DNA of 64,000 nt from Mycobacterium sp. AZCC_0083 (GTDB taxonomy: Bacteria > Actinomycetota > Actinomycetes > Mycobacteriales > Mycobacteriaceae). The translations under genes and the position numbers were made by a program. Position 1 is the stretch's first letter, and every line of letters starts with the position of its first letter. The notes beneath the pieces were generated by a model that was given only the letters and a program-made list of their open reading frames with translations, was not told where the DNA came from and made no database searches. Positions 42,952 through 52,590 of this stretch are shown piece by piece. The stretch spans positions 62,001-126,000 of the forward strand of contig NZ_JACHGP010000007.1 in assembly GCF_014202335.1 (NCBI RefSeq), written 5' to 3'.

Positions 42952-43971
42952 ATGTTGGTTTCCGACACCAAGGTCAATGCACGATCAGGTCTGACCTTTA
43001 CCGCTCTTGGCTACGGCGGGGCGCCGATCGGAAACTACAACGGGGTGTTCAGCGATGCCGACGCCCAGGACATGGTCTCGCAGGCGTGGGACCAAGGCAT
43101 CAGGTACTTCGACACCGCACCCGGATACGGCAACGGCCTCAGCGAACACCGGCTCGGCCACGCACTCCGTCGCCGTGACCGCAAGGAGTTGGTGCTGTCG
43201 ACGAAGGTGGGCCGCGTCCTCACCCCGATGCTGGACGCTCCGTCGACGAACGGCCAGTACCTCGACATCCCTCCGCTCGTCGCGGGCTACGACTACTCCT
43301 ACGACGGGGTGATGCGCGCGGTCGAGCAGAGCATGCAGCGCATGCTCACCGATCACTTCGATGTCCTGTTCATCCACGACTGCGACCGCTACACACACGG
43401 TTCGGCCGCGCCGGAACTGTTTCATCAAGCCATCGTCAGCGCCTTCCCCGCACTGGAGTCCCTGCGCGAACAGCAGGTGGTCAAGGCAATTGGGTTCGGC
43501 ATCAACGAGACCGACCTGATGATCGAAGCGATCAAGTCCACGGACGTCGACGTGTGCCTTCTCGCCGGGCGGTACACGCTGCTCGAGCAGGAGCCACTTG
43601 ACGAGCTCTTCCCGATCTGTGAGCAACAGGGCGTCGGCATCGTGCTCGGCGGCGTCTACAACAGCGGGGTTCTTGCGACCGGCCCCATCTCCGGTGCCCG
43701 CTTCAATTACGCGGCTGCAGACGCGAACATCCTGGCGAGAGCGAAACAACTTCAGGATGTCTGCCGGCGCCACGATGTGCCCTTGGCTGCGGTCGCTGTG
43801 CAATTCGCCTACGCACACCCCGTGGTCGTCAGTGCATGCATCGGCGCGCGAGACGAGAAGCAGCAGACCCGCAACGCGGAACTGTTCGAGTCGAGCGTGC
43901 CCGGCGAGCTGTGGGACGACCTGCGAGCCGCCGACCTGATCCGCTCTGACGCCCCCATCCCGCAGTCCTGA
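42952..43971 (+). CDS. Aldo/keto reductase, L-fucose/D-threo-aldose dehydrogenase type
   Basis: A 339-residue aldo/keto reductase (TIM barrel): FDTAPGYGNGLSEHRLGHAL is the D-x-A-x-x-Y catalytic segment, LVLSTKVGR carries the catalytic Lys, and FIHDCDRYTHG the His. Among AKRs it looks closest to D-threo-aldose 1-dehydrogenase (L-fucose dehydrogenase), which oxidises sugars to lactones. AGGTGAGGA precedes the ATG. It starts the forward run of sugar-type enzymes. Confidence 0.85.
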   Translation: MLVSDTKVNARSGLTFTALGYGGAPIGNYNGVFSDADAQDMVSQAWDQGIRYFDTAPGYGNGLSEHRLGHALRRRDRKELVLSTKVGRVLTPMLDAPSTNGQYLDIPPLVAGYDYSYDGVMRAVEQSMQRMLTDHFDVLFIHDCDRYTHGSAAPELFHQAIVSAFPALESLREQQVVKAIGFGINETDLMIEAIKSTDVDVCLLAGRYTLLEQEPLDELFPICEQQGVGIVLGGVYNSGVLATGPISGARFNYAAADANILARAKQLQDVCRRHDVPLAAVAVQFAYAHPVVVSACIGARDEKQQTRNAELFESSVPGELWDDLRAADLIRSDAPIPQS

Positions 43972-44152
43972 TACGTCCGACGCGGTGCACATGATGTAAC
44001 ACGGCAACGCGATTGGCTGCGCGGCTTGGGTCTGATGAATCCGAGTCCGATGCGCAATGCTGAAGATCAGCAAGCCACCGAGCGTTGCCAAGGCGATCTG
44101 CAGCCCACGCCGACTCGAGACAACTCAGCCCATCGGAAAGGAACCGAGACCC

Positions 44153-45721
44153 ATGGTCGTCGATGCCCTGCCAGTGAGCAATTCCCGGCCGTCACGCGAA
44201 CACTACGACGTGGTCATCGTCGGCAGCGGCATGGGCGGCGGCACGCTCGCCTTCGCGCTCAAGGACGCCGGGATCAGTGTGTTGCTCCTCGAACGTGGCG
44301 GATTCGTGCCACAGGAACCGCAGAATTGGGATCCTGACGCAGTTTTCGCGCAGGGCCGCTACAAGAACGCCGAGGACTGGTACGACGTCGACGGCAGCCC
44401 CTTCAGCCCGGGCACCTATTACTACGTGGGCGGCAACACCAAGTTCTATGGATCTTCGTTGGTGCGTTTTCGCCGTGAGGACTTCCGCTGTGCCACCCAT
44501 CAAGACGGAGAATCGCCCGCCTGGCCGTTCGACTACGAAGAGCTCGCCCCGCACTACCGGCACGCCGAGCAGGTCTTCAAGGTGCACGGTGAGCTCGATG
44601 ATCCGACCCTGGATCGCAGCGACCCCTTTCCCTTCCCTGGTCTTGGTCACGAACCGCCGGTTCAAGCAGCAGCGGAGAAGCTGCGAAAGCTCGGAATGAC
44701 CCCGTCGACCATCCCGCTCGGCGTCGATCTGCAACAGGGCGGTTCGTGCATCCGCTGTGCGACGTGCGACGGCTTTCCGTGCCGAACCCTCGCCAAGTCC
44801 GACGCCGACGTCTGCTGTGTGCGGCCGGCAGTCGCGAGTGGCGCCGTCGAACTCGTCACGGGCGCCCTGGTCGATCGAGTGCTGACTGACCCAACGGGTA
44901 GGCATGCCACCGGCGTCGAGTGTCGCATCGCAGGCACGGTCACGACCGTCGGCGCGGGTGCCGTCGTCGTGTCGTGCGGTGCCGTCAACTCAGCCGCGCT
45001 GCTGCTGCGCTCCGCCGACGAACACCACCCGCGTGGACTCGCGAATTCTTCCGACCAAGTCGGCCGCAACTACATGGTCCACAACAACTCGATCCTGGTC
45101 GGCATCAACCCATTCCGGAGAAACACCTCGGTGTTTCAGAAGACGCTGTACTTCAACGACTTCTACTTGCGTGGAACGCCGGATCACCCGTATCCGCTTG
45201 GCCACGTACAACTGATCGGCAAACTCCAAGGTGCGATGGTCAAGGGACAGCTGCCACGGATGCCGCTCTGGGCGCTGAACATGGCGACCAGGCGCAGTAC
45301 CGACTGGTGGCTGTTCACAGAGGATCTGCCCGACCCGAACAACAGGGTAGGTCTGCGCCCCGATGGCGGTATCGAAATCGCATGGGTCCCCAACAACGTT
45401 CGGGCACACCAGGTTCTAGTCCGCGAGACCACCAAGCTGGTGCGCAAGATGGGCTATCCGGTCGTGTTCTCCGCGGGCACCGGCATCGAGGTCAACTCGC
45501 ATCAAGCAGGGACCGTACGGGCCGGCGACGACCCGTCCACCTCGGTCCTCGACGCCACCTGTCGAACTCACGACGTCGACAATCTATTCGTCGTGGACTC
45601 GGCGTTCTTTCCGTCCCTGCCGGTGATGAACCCGGCATTGACGATCGCGGCCAACGCGTTCCGAGTCGCTCCGACGATTGCGGCATGCAGCCTCGACCGC
45701 CGTGCTCTTGCGGCCGGATGA
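44153..45721 (+). CDS. GMC-family FAD-dependent oxidoreductase
   Basis: A 522-residue GMC oxidoreductase. The FAD loop VGSGMGGGTLAFAL is near residue 23; the C-terminus carries the active-site His (SHQAGTVRAG) and Asn (MNPALTIAANAFR) of the family. A cysteine-rich stretch CIRCATCDGFPC near residue 200 is unusual for a simple choline-type oxidase and is seen in some sugar-3-dehydrogenase-like or electron-transferring members. The ATG at 44153 begins 14 residues before the FAD loop; a 96-base longer start at 44057 is possible. It begins the four-gene run and likely oxidises a secondary alcohol of a sugar or cyclitol. Confidence 0.85.
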   Translation: MVVDALPVSNSRPSREHYDVVIVGSGMGGGTLAFALKDAGISVLLLERGGFVPQEPQNWDPDAVFAQGRYKNAEDWYDVDGSPFSPGTYYYVGGNTKFYGSSLVRFRREDFRCATHQDGESPAWPFDYEELAPHYRHAEQVFKVHGELDDPTLDRSDPFPFPGLGHEPPVQAAAEKLRKLGMTPSTIPLGVDLQQGGSCIRCATCDGFPCRTLAKSDADVCCVRPAVASGAVELVTGALVDRVLTDPTGRHATGVECRIAGTVTTVGAGAVVVSCGAVNSAALLLRSADEHHPRGLANSSDQVGRNYMVHNNSILVGINPFRRNTSVFQKTLYFNDFYLRGTPDHPYPLGHVQLIGKLQGAMVKGQLPRMPLWALNMATRRSTDWWLFTEDLPDPNNRVGLRPDGGIEIAWVPNNVRAHQVLVRETTKLVRKMGYPVVFSAGTGIEVNSHQAGTVRAGDDPSTSVLDATCRTHDVDNLFVVDSAFFPSLPVMNPALTIAANAFRVAPTIAACSLDRRALAAG

Positions 45722-45756
45722 CCAGTACTCAACCCTCGATCCACGAAAGCAGTGCC

Positions 45757-47556
45757 ATGACGACGACGAAGCTCACCGGCGGCCAGATGGTGGTCGACAT
45801 CTTGATCCGGGAAGGTGTCGAGAAGGTGTTCGCCATTCCCGGCCACGGCAACACCGCCCTGCTCGACGCCTTCGTCGACCGCGCCGACGAGATCGAGCTA
45901 GTGCCTGCCATGCACGAACAGGGTGCGGCACACATGGCCGACGGCTACTACCGTGCGTCCGGCAAGATCGCCGCGGTCTGCACGTCGATCGGCCCCGGCG
46001 CGACCAACACGCTGACCGGATTGGCCACGGCCTTCGCCGACTCCCAGCCGCTGCTCCTGCTCACCGGTGCGGTGCACACCTACATGGAGAATCGTGGGGT
46101 CCTTCAAGAGATCGACCGCCCGCACGGCAACAACTTTCCGCGGATGGCCGAACCGGTGGTCAAGCGGTGGTGGCAGCCCAACCGCGTCGAGTCGATTCCC
46201 ACCGCGCTGGCACAAGCCTTCAACACGATGTACGAGGGACGCCGAGGGCCGGTGCTCGTCGACATCCCGCAGGACCTTCAGGCCGAATACGGCGAGTACG
46301 CGCCGCAGACGGGCGCCCGGCGCGCCGCGACGCGTTCGACCGGTGACCCGGCCGCCGTCGCCGAGGCTGCACGGCTGCTCGCTGGTGCCACTCGTCCTGT
46401 GATCCTGGCTGGCGGCGGCGTGATCGCCGCCGACGCGGCACCGGAACTGCTCGCCTTGGCCGAGTACCTCGGCGCCCCGGTCACCCATTCGTTCCAGGGC
46501 AAGGGGGCCTTTCCCGCCGACCACGATCTGTACGCGTGGCCATGCGGAGACATGGGATCCATCTCCGGCAATGGGGTCACTCGTACGGCCGACGTGATCC
46601 TTGCCATCGGCTGCCGGTTCAGCGACCGCGTTACGTCGTCCTACCGCCCCGGGGTCACCTTCAACATCCCCGACACCAAGCTGATTCAGATCGACATCGA
46701 CGGATTCGAGATCGGCCGCAACTATCCGGTGGAGGTCGGCATCGTCGGTGACGCCAAGACCTCACTGCAGGCACTGGCGAGCGCGCTGGCTGGCGAGAGG
46801 CCTGCGCTCGACTACCGCGCAGGCGCGTACTTCGCGGAGCTGCAGGATCTCAAGTCGCAGTGGGAAGAACATCTGCGTCCCATGCGAACCACGGACTACC
46901 TGCCGATGACCAACTCACGCGCCATGGTCGAGATTCGCAAAGCGCTTCCACGGGAAGGCATCCTGGTCACCGACTCCAGCAACCCGGCCAATCAGGCCTT
47001 CAACGAGTTTCCCATCTACGGACCGAAGACCAACATCGTCGCAGGCGGCTTCTCGGGCATCGGCTTCGGATTACCCGCCGCGATCGGCGCACAGGTGGCG
47101 CGCCCGGACACACCGGTTCTTGCGATGATCGGCGACGGCAGCTTCCTGCAGACCGGCACGGAGCTCGCCGCCGTGGCGATGCTCGGTCTGCCCCTGGTGG
47201 TCGTCGTCCTCAACAACGGTGGATGGGAGGCGATCAAGGATCTGCAGATCAACCTCTTCGGTGCCGCCCGCAAGGCCACCACGAATTGGACGACGCCCGA
47301 CGGCAAGCCCTACTTCGCCGACATCACCGGCTTCGCGCGGTCATTGGGTTGTGCGGCAGAGCGAGTCGAGGATCCGGAGAAGCTCGCCGACGCCGTCGAG
47401 CGTGCATTCGCGACGAGGGCTCCCGTCGTGCTGGAGGTCATGAGCGCCCACGAATTGCCCTGGACGGAAATGCATCCCACGGGCTGGTGGGACATCACCG
47501 TCCCCGCATACCACGGCGACACCCGCGACGACTACGTCAGCAAGCGCGGCTTCTGA
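45757..47556 (+). CDS. ThDP-dependent acetolactate-synthase-like enzyme, possibly IolD-like
   Basis: A 599-residue ThDP enzyme with VFAIPGHGNTALLDAF, the activating glutamate in MHEQGAAHMADGYYRA (residue about 53), and the intact motif GDGSFLQTGTELAA ending in LNNGGWEAI. It keeps the canonical NN, unlike the ThDP enzyme at 33917. Members form or cut C-C bonds next to ketones; IolD, which opens the diketo-inositol ring, is a relative of similar size. It sits between the GMC oxidase and an IolE-like TIM barrel, 35 and 20 bases away. Confidence 0.82.
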   Translation: MTTTKLTGGQMVVDILIREGVEKVFAIPGHGNTALLDAFVDRADEIELVPAMHEQGAAHMADGYYRASGKIAAVCTSIGPGATNTLTGLATAFADSQPLLLLTGAVHTYMENRGVLQEIDRPHGNNFPRMAEPVVKRWWQPNRVESIPTALAQAFNTMYEGRRGPVLVDIPQDLQAEYGEYAPQTGARRAATRSTGDPAAVAEAARLLAGATRPVILAGGGVIAADAAPELLALAEYLGAPVTHSFQGKGAFPADHDLYAWPCGDMGSISGNGVTRTADVILAIGCRFSDRVTSSYRPGVTFNIPDTKLIQIDIDGFEIGRNYPVEVGIVGDAKTSLQALASALAGERPALDYRAGAYFAELQDLKSQWEEHLRPMRTTDYLPMTNSRAMVEIRKALPREGILVTDSSNPANQAFNEFPIYGPKTNIVAGGFSGIGFGLPAAIGAQVARPDTPVLAMIGDGSFLQTGTELAAVAMLGLPLVVVVLNNGGWEAIKDLQINLFGAARKATTNWTTPDGKPYFADITGFARSLGCAAERVEDPEKLADAVERAFATRAPVVLEVMSAHELPWTEMHPTGWWDITVPAYHGDTRDDYVSKRGF

Positions 47557-47576
47557 GCCGGGAGGGCGCACCAGCC

Positions 47577-48413
47577 ATGGGCAACATCAAACTCGGCCTG
47601 AACCTCGAGTTCGCACGTCTCGAGAACCAGGGCTTCGACTGGGCGATGGATCAGGCCGCCGAAATCGGCTACCGATACATCGAGCCCATGGTGCATTGGG
47701 GACGCGAACTGCTCAGTGCAGCAGGTTATTTCCATAGCCGATCCATGCTCGACGATCCACTGATCCTGAAGAAGGCCGCCGATGACCGCGGTCTTCGAAT
47801 CTCGTCACTATCGAGTCACGCCCCGCTGGCCAAACCCGATGTCGCCGTTGAGTACCTCCGCCAATCCATCCGCTATGCGGTCGAAGTCGGCGCCCCGATG
47901 ATCATGGTCGATGACGGTCCGACGCCCTCCTGGACCACCGAGGACGAGAACTACACCTTGATGCGGTACACCCTGCAGGAGGCAGCCCTGGTTGCCGAAC
48001 CCCGCGGAATCAAGATCGCGATCGAAACCCACGGTCCCTACACCGCCACCCCCGCGCGGCTGCAGAAGATCATGCAATTGGTCGACAGTCCAGCGCTGAC
48101 GATCAATCTCGATACCGGCAACAGCTACCTCAGCGGGAACGATCCCCACGAGTGGCTCGAGCAGATCGTCGGGCAGGTTACGCACATGCACGCCAAGGAC
48201 ATCAGCGTCGAGGACGCGCGCCGCCTGCGTGGCAAGGTCCGCGGAATGTTGGGTTGTGCGTGCGGCGAAGGAGTCATCGACTGGGAACGCATCGTCCGCA
48301 CACTGTCCACGGCGGATCACGACGTCGTTCTCTCCGTCGAGTGCGGCAGCCTCGACGCCGCACAGAAGAGCTACGTCTACCTTCGCAACCTCATCGAGCA
48401 GATCCAGGACTAG
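47577..48413 (+). CDS. Sugar phosphate isomerase/epimerase-type TIM barrel
   Basis: A 278-residue xylose-isomerase-like TIM barrel: GLNLEFARLENQGFDWAMDQAAEIGYRYIEP at the start, IAIETHGPYTAT (metal-binding Glu), INLDTGNSYLSG (Asp), HMHAKDIS (His) and VLSVECGS (Glu), the metal set of this superfamily. IolE (inosose dehydratase) and various 3-keto-sugar epimerases or lyases share the fold. GGGAGG precedes the ATG. It follows the ThDP gene closely. Confidence 0.83.
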   Translation: MGNIKLGLNLEFARLENQGFDWAMDQAAEIGYRYIEPMVHWGRELLSAAGYFHSRSMLDDPLILKKAADDRGLRISSLSSHAPLAKPDVAVEYLRQSIRYAVEVGAPMIMVDDGPTPSWTTEDENYTLMRYTLQEAALVAEPRGIKIAIETHGPYTATPARLQKIMQLVDSPALTINLDTGNSYLSGNDPHEWLEQIVGQVTHMHAKDISVEDARRLRGKVRGMLGCACGEGVIDWERIVRTLSTADHDVVLSVECGSLDAAQKSYVYLRNLIEQIQD

Positions 48414-48420
48414 TCCCACC

Positions 48421-49581
48421 ATGACCGCAAACATCGCCTTCCCGCGCTACTCACGTATCGGGCGCGGCGCCCTCGACGAACTGCCAGCCGTCATCGAGAG
48501 CCTCGGGTTGCATCGGCCGCTAGTGGTGACCGACACGTACCTGACCACTACGGGTGGCGCCGATCGCGTCCTGTCGTTGCTGCGCTCTGCCGGAATGGCA
48601 GCGGCGGTATTCGATGGCACCGTCCCCGACCCCACCACCGAATCACTCGACCGAGGCGTCGATGCCGTGCACGCGCACAACGCCGATTGCATCATCGGTT
48701 TCGGCGGCGGTAGTCCCATGGATTCCGCGAAGGCGCTCGCCGTGTTGGCATCCCAGGGCGGTCCGATGCGCAAATTCAAGGCCCCACACAACTACAGCGG
48801 ACCTGCGCTTCCCATCATCGCCATACCCACGACGGCGGGAAGTGGTTCCGAGGCAACTCAGTTCACGGTCATCACCGACAGCGACAACGACGAGAAGATG
48901 CTGTGCCCCGGATTGTCGTTCCTTCCGGTCGCCGCGATCATCGATTTCGAGCTGACGATGTCGATGCCGCCTAGGCTTACCGCGGACACCGGTGTCGACG
49001 CACTAGCCCACGCCGTCGAGGCCTACGTCAGCCGCAAGGCCAACCCGATCAGCGATGCCGTGTCGTTGTCGGCCATCGGGCTGATCTCTGGCAATCTTCG
49101 CCGCGCATACCACGACGGAGACGATCGTGAAGCGCGCGAGGCGATGATGGCGGCCTCGACGCAAGCCGGCATGGCCTTCTCCAATTCCAGTGTGACCTTG
49201 GTGCACGGGATGAGCAGGCCCATCGGGGCGCACTTCCATGTCGCACATGGCCTTTCCAATGCCATGCTGTTCCCCGCCGTAACCGCATACTCGGTTTCCG
49301 GCGCCGAGGCACGCTACGCCCGATGCGCCCGCGCCTACGGTGTGGCCGACCCGTCCACCAGTGATGCAAGCGCCTCGCGGGCGATGGTCGATGCCCTCAC
49401 CGAGCTGTGCCACGATCTCGACGTACCGACACCCCAGAGTTACGGGATCGACCACGATGCCTGGGCTCAGTTGACCCCGCTGATGGCAGAGCAGGCCGTC
49501 GCCTCCGGTTCGCCGGCCAACAACCCGGTCGTGCCGAGCCGCGAAGACATCGAGCGCATTTACTCACAGGTTTACCGCTGA
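48421..49581 (+). CDS. Iron-containing alcohol dehydrogenase
   Basis: A 386-residue group III alcohol dehydrogenase: NAD loop FGGGSPMDSAKA (about residue 97), and metal ligands in DTGVDALAHAVEAYVS and HGMSRPIGAHFHVAHG, in the usual order. Such enzymes act on 1,2-propanediol, glycerol, hydroxy acids or succinic semialdehyde. It ends the four-gene run (7 bases after the TIM barrel) and probably reduces or oxidises an aldehyde made by the ThDP enzyme. Confidence 0.88.
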   Translation: MTANIAFPRYSRIGRGALDELPAVIESLGLHRPLVVTDTYLTTTGGADRVLSLLRSAGMAAAVFDGTVPDPTTESLDRGVDAVHAHNADCIIGFGGGSPMDSAKALAVLASQGGPMRKFKAPHNYSGPALPIIAIPTTAGSGSEATQFTVITDSDNDEKMLCPGLSFLPVAAIIDFELTMSMPPRLTADTGVDALAHAVEAYVSRKANPISDAVSLSAIGLISGNLRRAYHDGDDREAREAMMAASTQAGMAFSNSSVTLVHGMSRPIGAHFHVAHGLSNAMLFPAVTAYSVSGAEARYARCARAYGVADPSTSDASASRAMVDALTELCHDLDVPTPQSYGIDHDAWAQLTPLMAEQAVASGSPANNPVVPSREDIERIYSQVYR

Positions 49582-49695
49582 GGGCCTCCGCTGGGCCGGA
49601 CGTATCCTCGTACGCAGGCTCATACTTGGCGCAAGCTTGGGCCGAACCGCGGACATGCGGTTTCACCAGCTGCTAACGAGGAAAGGCATCGCCTA

Positions 49696-51912
49696 GTGGC
49701 CGAGCCGGCACCCGAGGATCAGACCAACGAGCCGACCGACATCACGTTCGACGAACATCTGCACCCCGCTCGGCCCCGAACCCTGCGCTTCCGGCCGCGG
49801 GTCAAGACCCCGTTTGCTCGACGCTCGGTCTCCCAAGACGGCCCAGCACGGGGTGACAACGCGGCCTACGTGTCATGGCTCCTATCGCAGTCCATGCTGG
49901 CCGACGCCAACGAGATCAGCCAGCAGTTCTCCGGTCAGGGATCGATGTGGCAGAACCCCTACGCGAATCCGAACCCCCGGGGGGCCGTGGACACCGCGTC
50001 GGTATGGTTCACCGCTTACCCCCTGTCACTGATCACCCGCACCGACGAATCATTCCTTCACGCGATGGCCAACGAAGAGATGTGGGAGGCGTTCGCTGCG
50101 ATCGGCATCGAGGCGGTACACACCGGCCCGGTAAAGCTGGCCGGTGGGCTCTCGGGCTGGCAGCAGACGCCCAGCGTCGACGGCCACTTCGACCGGATAA
50201 GCACCAGGATCGACTCCGCATTCGGTACCGAGGAAGAGTTCCGCCACATGTGTGGCACCGCGAATTGGCACGGCGGCACGATCATCGACGACATCGTGCC
50301 TGGGCACACGGGCAAGGGAGCCGACTTCCGCTTGGCCGAAGTCAAGTACGCCGACTACCCGGGTATCTACCACATGGTTGAGATCGACCCTCGCGACTGG
50401 GACCGTCTGCCCGACATCCCCGCAGGTGCAGACTCGGTCAACATCGACGCCGCAACCGAGGAGTGGCTGGCGAATGCCGGCTACATCATTGGGCGACTCC
50501 AGCGAGTCATCTTCTATGCCGAAGGGGTCAAGGAGACGAACTGGAGCGCGACAGGTGTAGTCGTTGGCGTCGACGGTGTCGAACGGCGTTGGGTCTATCT
50601 GCACTACTTCAAGGACGGTCAGCCATCGATCAACTGGTTGGATCCGACCTTTGCCGGTATGCGTCTGGTCATCGGCGACGCGCTGCATTCCCTGACCGAC
50701 CTTGGCTCAGGCGGGTTGCGTCTGGACGCCAACGGCTTCCTCGGCGCAGAAAAGTCGGCCGCAGAAGACAACCCCGCCTGGTCCGAAGGCCATCCCCTGT
50801 CCGAGGCGGCCAACCACCTGATCGCCAGCATGGTGCGCAAACTTGGCGGATTCACCTTCCAGGAACTCAATCTCACGATCGACGACATCCGACAGAACGG
50901 TGAGGCCGGCGCCGACCTGTCCTACGACTTCATCAACCGGCCTGCCTATCACCACGCCCTCGCCACCGCCGATACCGAGTTCCTGCGGCTGACACTGCGG
51001 ACGACGTTGGAACTGGGTGTTGATCCCGCCTCACTCGTCCATGCACTCCAGAATCACGACGAGCTGACCTACGAACTGGTGCACTGGTCCACCGGTCACA
51101 GGGACGACGTCTTCGGCTACAAGGGCGAGGAACTCACGGGCGAACAACTCGGCGACAGTGTGCGCCGCGATCTCAGCGAGCGGCTGACCGGCAAGGCCGC
51201 GCCCTACAACTTGGTCTTCACCACCAACGGCATCGCCTGCACCAGCAGCACGGTCATCGCCGCGGCACTGGGGATCACCGACCTGGATGACATCGAAGAC
51301 ATCGATGACATCCGGCGATCGCATCTTCTACTGGTCATGTTCAACGCGCTGCAGCCCGGTGTCTTCGCTCTCTCGGGATGGGATCTGTGCGGAATGCTCA
51401 CGCTGCCTGCCGATGAGGTGACCGATCTGTTGAGCGGCGGCGACACCCGTTGGATTCACCGCGCCGCCCACGATCTGATGGGAGTGAACCCACAGGCGAC
51501 GAAGTCGACCGCCGGCATGCCGCGTGGCCGCAGTCTCTATGGTTCCATTCCAGAGCAGTTGGCCGACGAGACCAGCTTCGTGCGGCAGCTGCAGGCCATC
51601 CTGCGGGTCCGCAATCACTTCGGCATCGCCACCAGTCGACAGATCGACATCCCGGAGGTGTCGCACCGGGCGATGCTCGTGCTGGTACACCAGCTGGCCG
51701 AACCAGGTCGATACCAGCTGACCGTACTGAACTTCGCCAACGAGCACATCGCCGGGACGGTGCGCTCCGAGCAACTGCCACCGGGTGCAACGGTGACGGA
51801 CGCGTTCACCGGCAACGAAGTTGCCACCATCGATGACCTGCACAGCTTCGGCGTCGACATGCCGCCCCACCACGGCATGTGTCTAATCGTCGAGCAGTCG
51901 GCGGACGTCTGA
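49696..51912 (+). CDS. GH13 trehalose-synthase-like enzyme
   Basis: A 738-residue alpha-amylase-family protein. The nucleophile is Asp344 in LRLDANGFLG, the acid is Glu390 in FTFQELNL, and the third aspartate is in LQNHDELTYE. The C-terminal beta domain is present (YQLTVLNFANEH). It is distinct from ordinary TreS in an enlarged region after the N-terminal (beta/alpha) part. The activity could be maltose/trehalose transglucosylation or a hydrolase. The GTG at 49696 has GAGGAAAGG 9 bases upstream. It is 114 bases after the Fe-ADH and may belong to the same operon. Confidence 0.75.
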   Translation: MAEPAPEDQTNEPTDITFDEHLHPARPRTLRFRPRVKTPFARRSVSQDGPARGDNAAYVSWLLSQSMLADANEISQQFSGQGSMWQNPYANPNPRGAVDTASVWFTAYPLSLITRTDESFLHAMANEEMWEAFAAIGIEAVHTGPVKLAGGLSGWQQTPSVDGHFDRISTRIDSAFGTEEEFRHMCGTANWHGGTIIDDIVPGHTGKGADFRLAEVKYADYPGIYHMVEIDPRDWDRLPDIPAGADSVNIDAATEEWLANAGYIIGRLQRVIFYAEGVKETNWSATGVVVGVDGVERRWVYLHYFKDGQPSINWLDPTFAGMRLVIGDALHSLTDLGSGGLRLDANGFLGAEKSAAEDNPAWSEGHPLSEAANHLIASMVRKLGGFTFQELNLTIDDIRQNGEAGADLSYDFINRPAYHHALATADTEFLRLTLRTTLELGVDPASLVHALQNHDELTYELVHWSTGHRDDVFGYKGEELTGEQLGDSVRRDLSERLTGKAAPYNLVFTTNGIACTSSTVIAAALGITDLDDIEDIDDIRRSHLLLVMFNALQPGVFALSGWDLCGMLTLPADEVTDLLSGGDTRWIHRAAHDLMGVNPQATKSTAGMPRGRSLYGSIPEQLADETSFVRQLQAILRVRNHFGIATSRQIDIPEVSHRAMLVLVHQLAEPGRYQLTVLNFANEHIAGTVRSEQLPPGATVTDAFTGNEVATIDDLHSFGVDMPPHHGMCLIVEQSADV

Positions 51913-52557
51913 CGGTCGGCCAGGCCCTGGCGAGGTGACGACGTTTCCGGTCTCGCCGCCCACCGTCGGCTGGCCCAGCTCACCGCCGACGATCAGGTCT
52001 GCGCGCAACCATGGCTGATGGACGGTCAAGAACGAATTCTCCTGCGCCATCCAATCATCGACGAACTCTGCGCTGTCCACTCCCTTGGCGACGACGCGCC
52101 GGCGCGCGACCTCCTCGCGGGCGTGCACCCAGACCATGGCGTCGAACCAGGGTTCCAGGTCGCGGCTGCAGGTCCCCACTCCCTCGACGATCACCACCGC
52201 GGTGGCCTCGGGGACGTTGATCGCCCCCGGCCGCTCACGCGTTACCCACGCCTCCGGGCGGTAGACGACTGGTGGCCCGTTGCGCCGAAGCGGAGCCAGG
52301 ATGCGCTCGGCCAGCACGTGGCCCCAGTCGAAGAACGAATGATGCCAGGCCAGGTCATCGGTATGAATTGCGCAGACGTCATCCGCGAGGCCGGCCAGCC
52401 CGTCCGCGAGTGTCGACTTGCCGGACCCGCTGTGGCCGTCGATGCCGATCAGAGTGATCACCCCTGGCCTGCCGTACCCCCGCAGCTGTTCCAGCACGTC
52501 GTGGTGGCGACGGATGCTCCACTGTGCGATGTTCGGCGCGATATCGGGATAGGCCAT
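51883..52557 (-). CDS. P-loop nucleoside/nucleotide kinase family protein (uridine-kinase-like)
   Basis: A 224-residue P-loop kinase with Walker A GIDGHSGSGKST (about residue 36) and a DDLAWHHSFFDW segment typical of the uridine kinase/pantothenate kinase fold. The ATG at 52557 follows GGAAAGGACGT. Its last 30 bases overlap the convergent GH13 gene. It lies 33 bases downstream of the ABC importer operon and on the same strand; the substrate (a sugar or nucleoside) is unknown. Confidence 0.8.
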   Translation of the reverse strand: MAYPDIAPNIAQWSIRRHHDVLEQLRGYGRPGVITLIGIDGHSGSGKSTLADGLAGLADDVCAIHTDDLAWHHSFFDWGHVLAERILAPLRRNGPPVVYRPEAWVTRERPGAINVPEATAVVIVEGVGTCSRDLEPWFDAMVWVHAREEVARRRVVAKGVDSAEFVDDWMAQENSFLTVHQPWLRADLIVGGELGQPTVGGETGNVVTSPGPGRPSDVRRLLDD

Positions 52558-52590
52558 ACGTCCTTTCCAGGATAGGCGACGCAATCCGCT

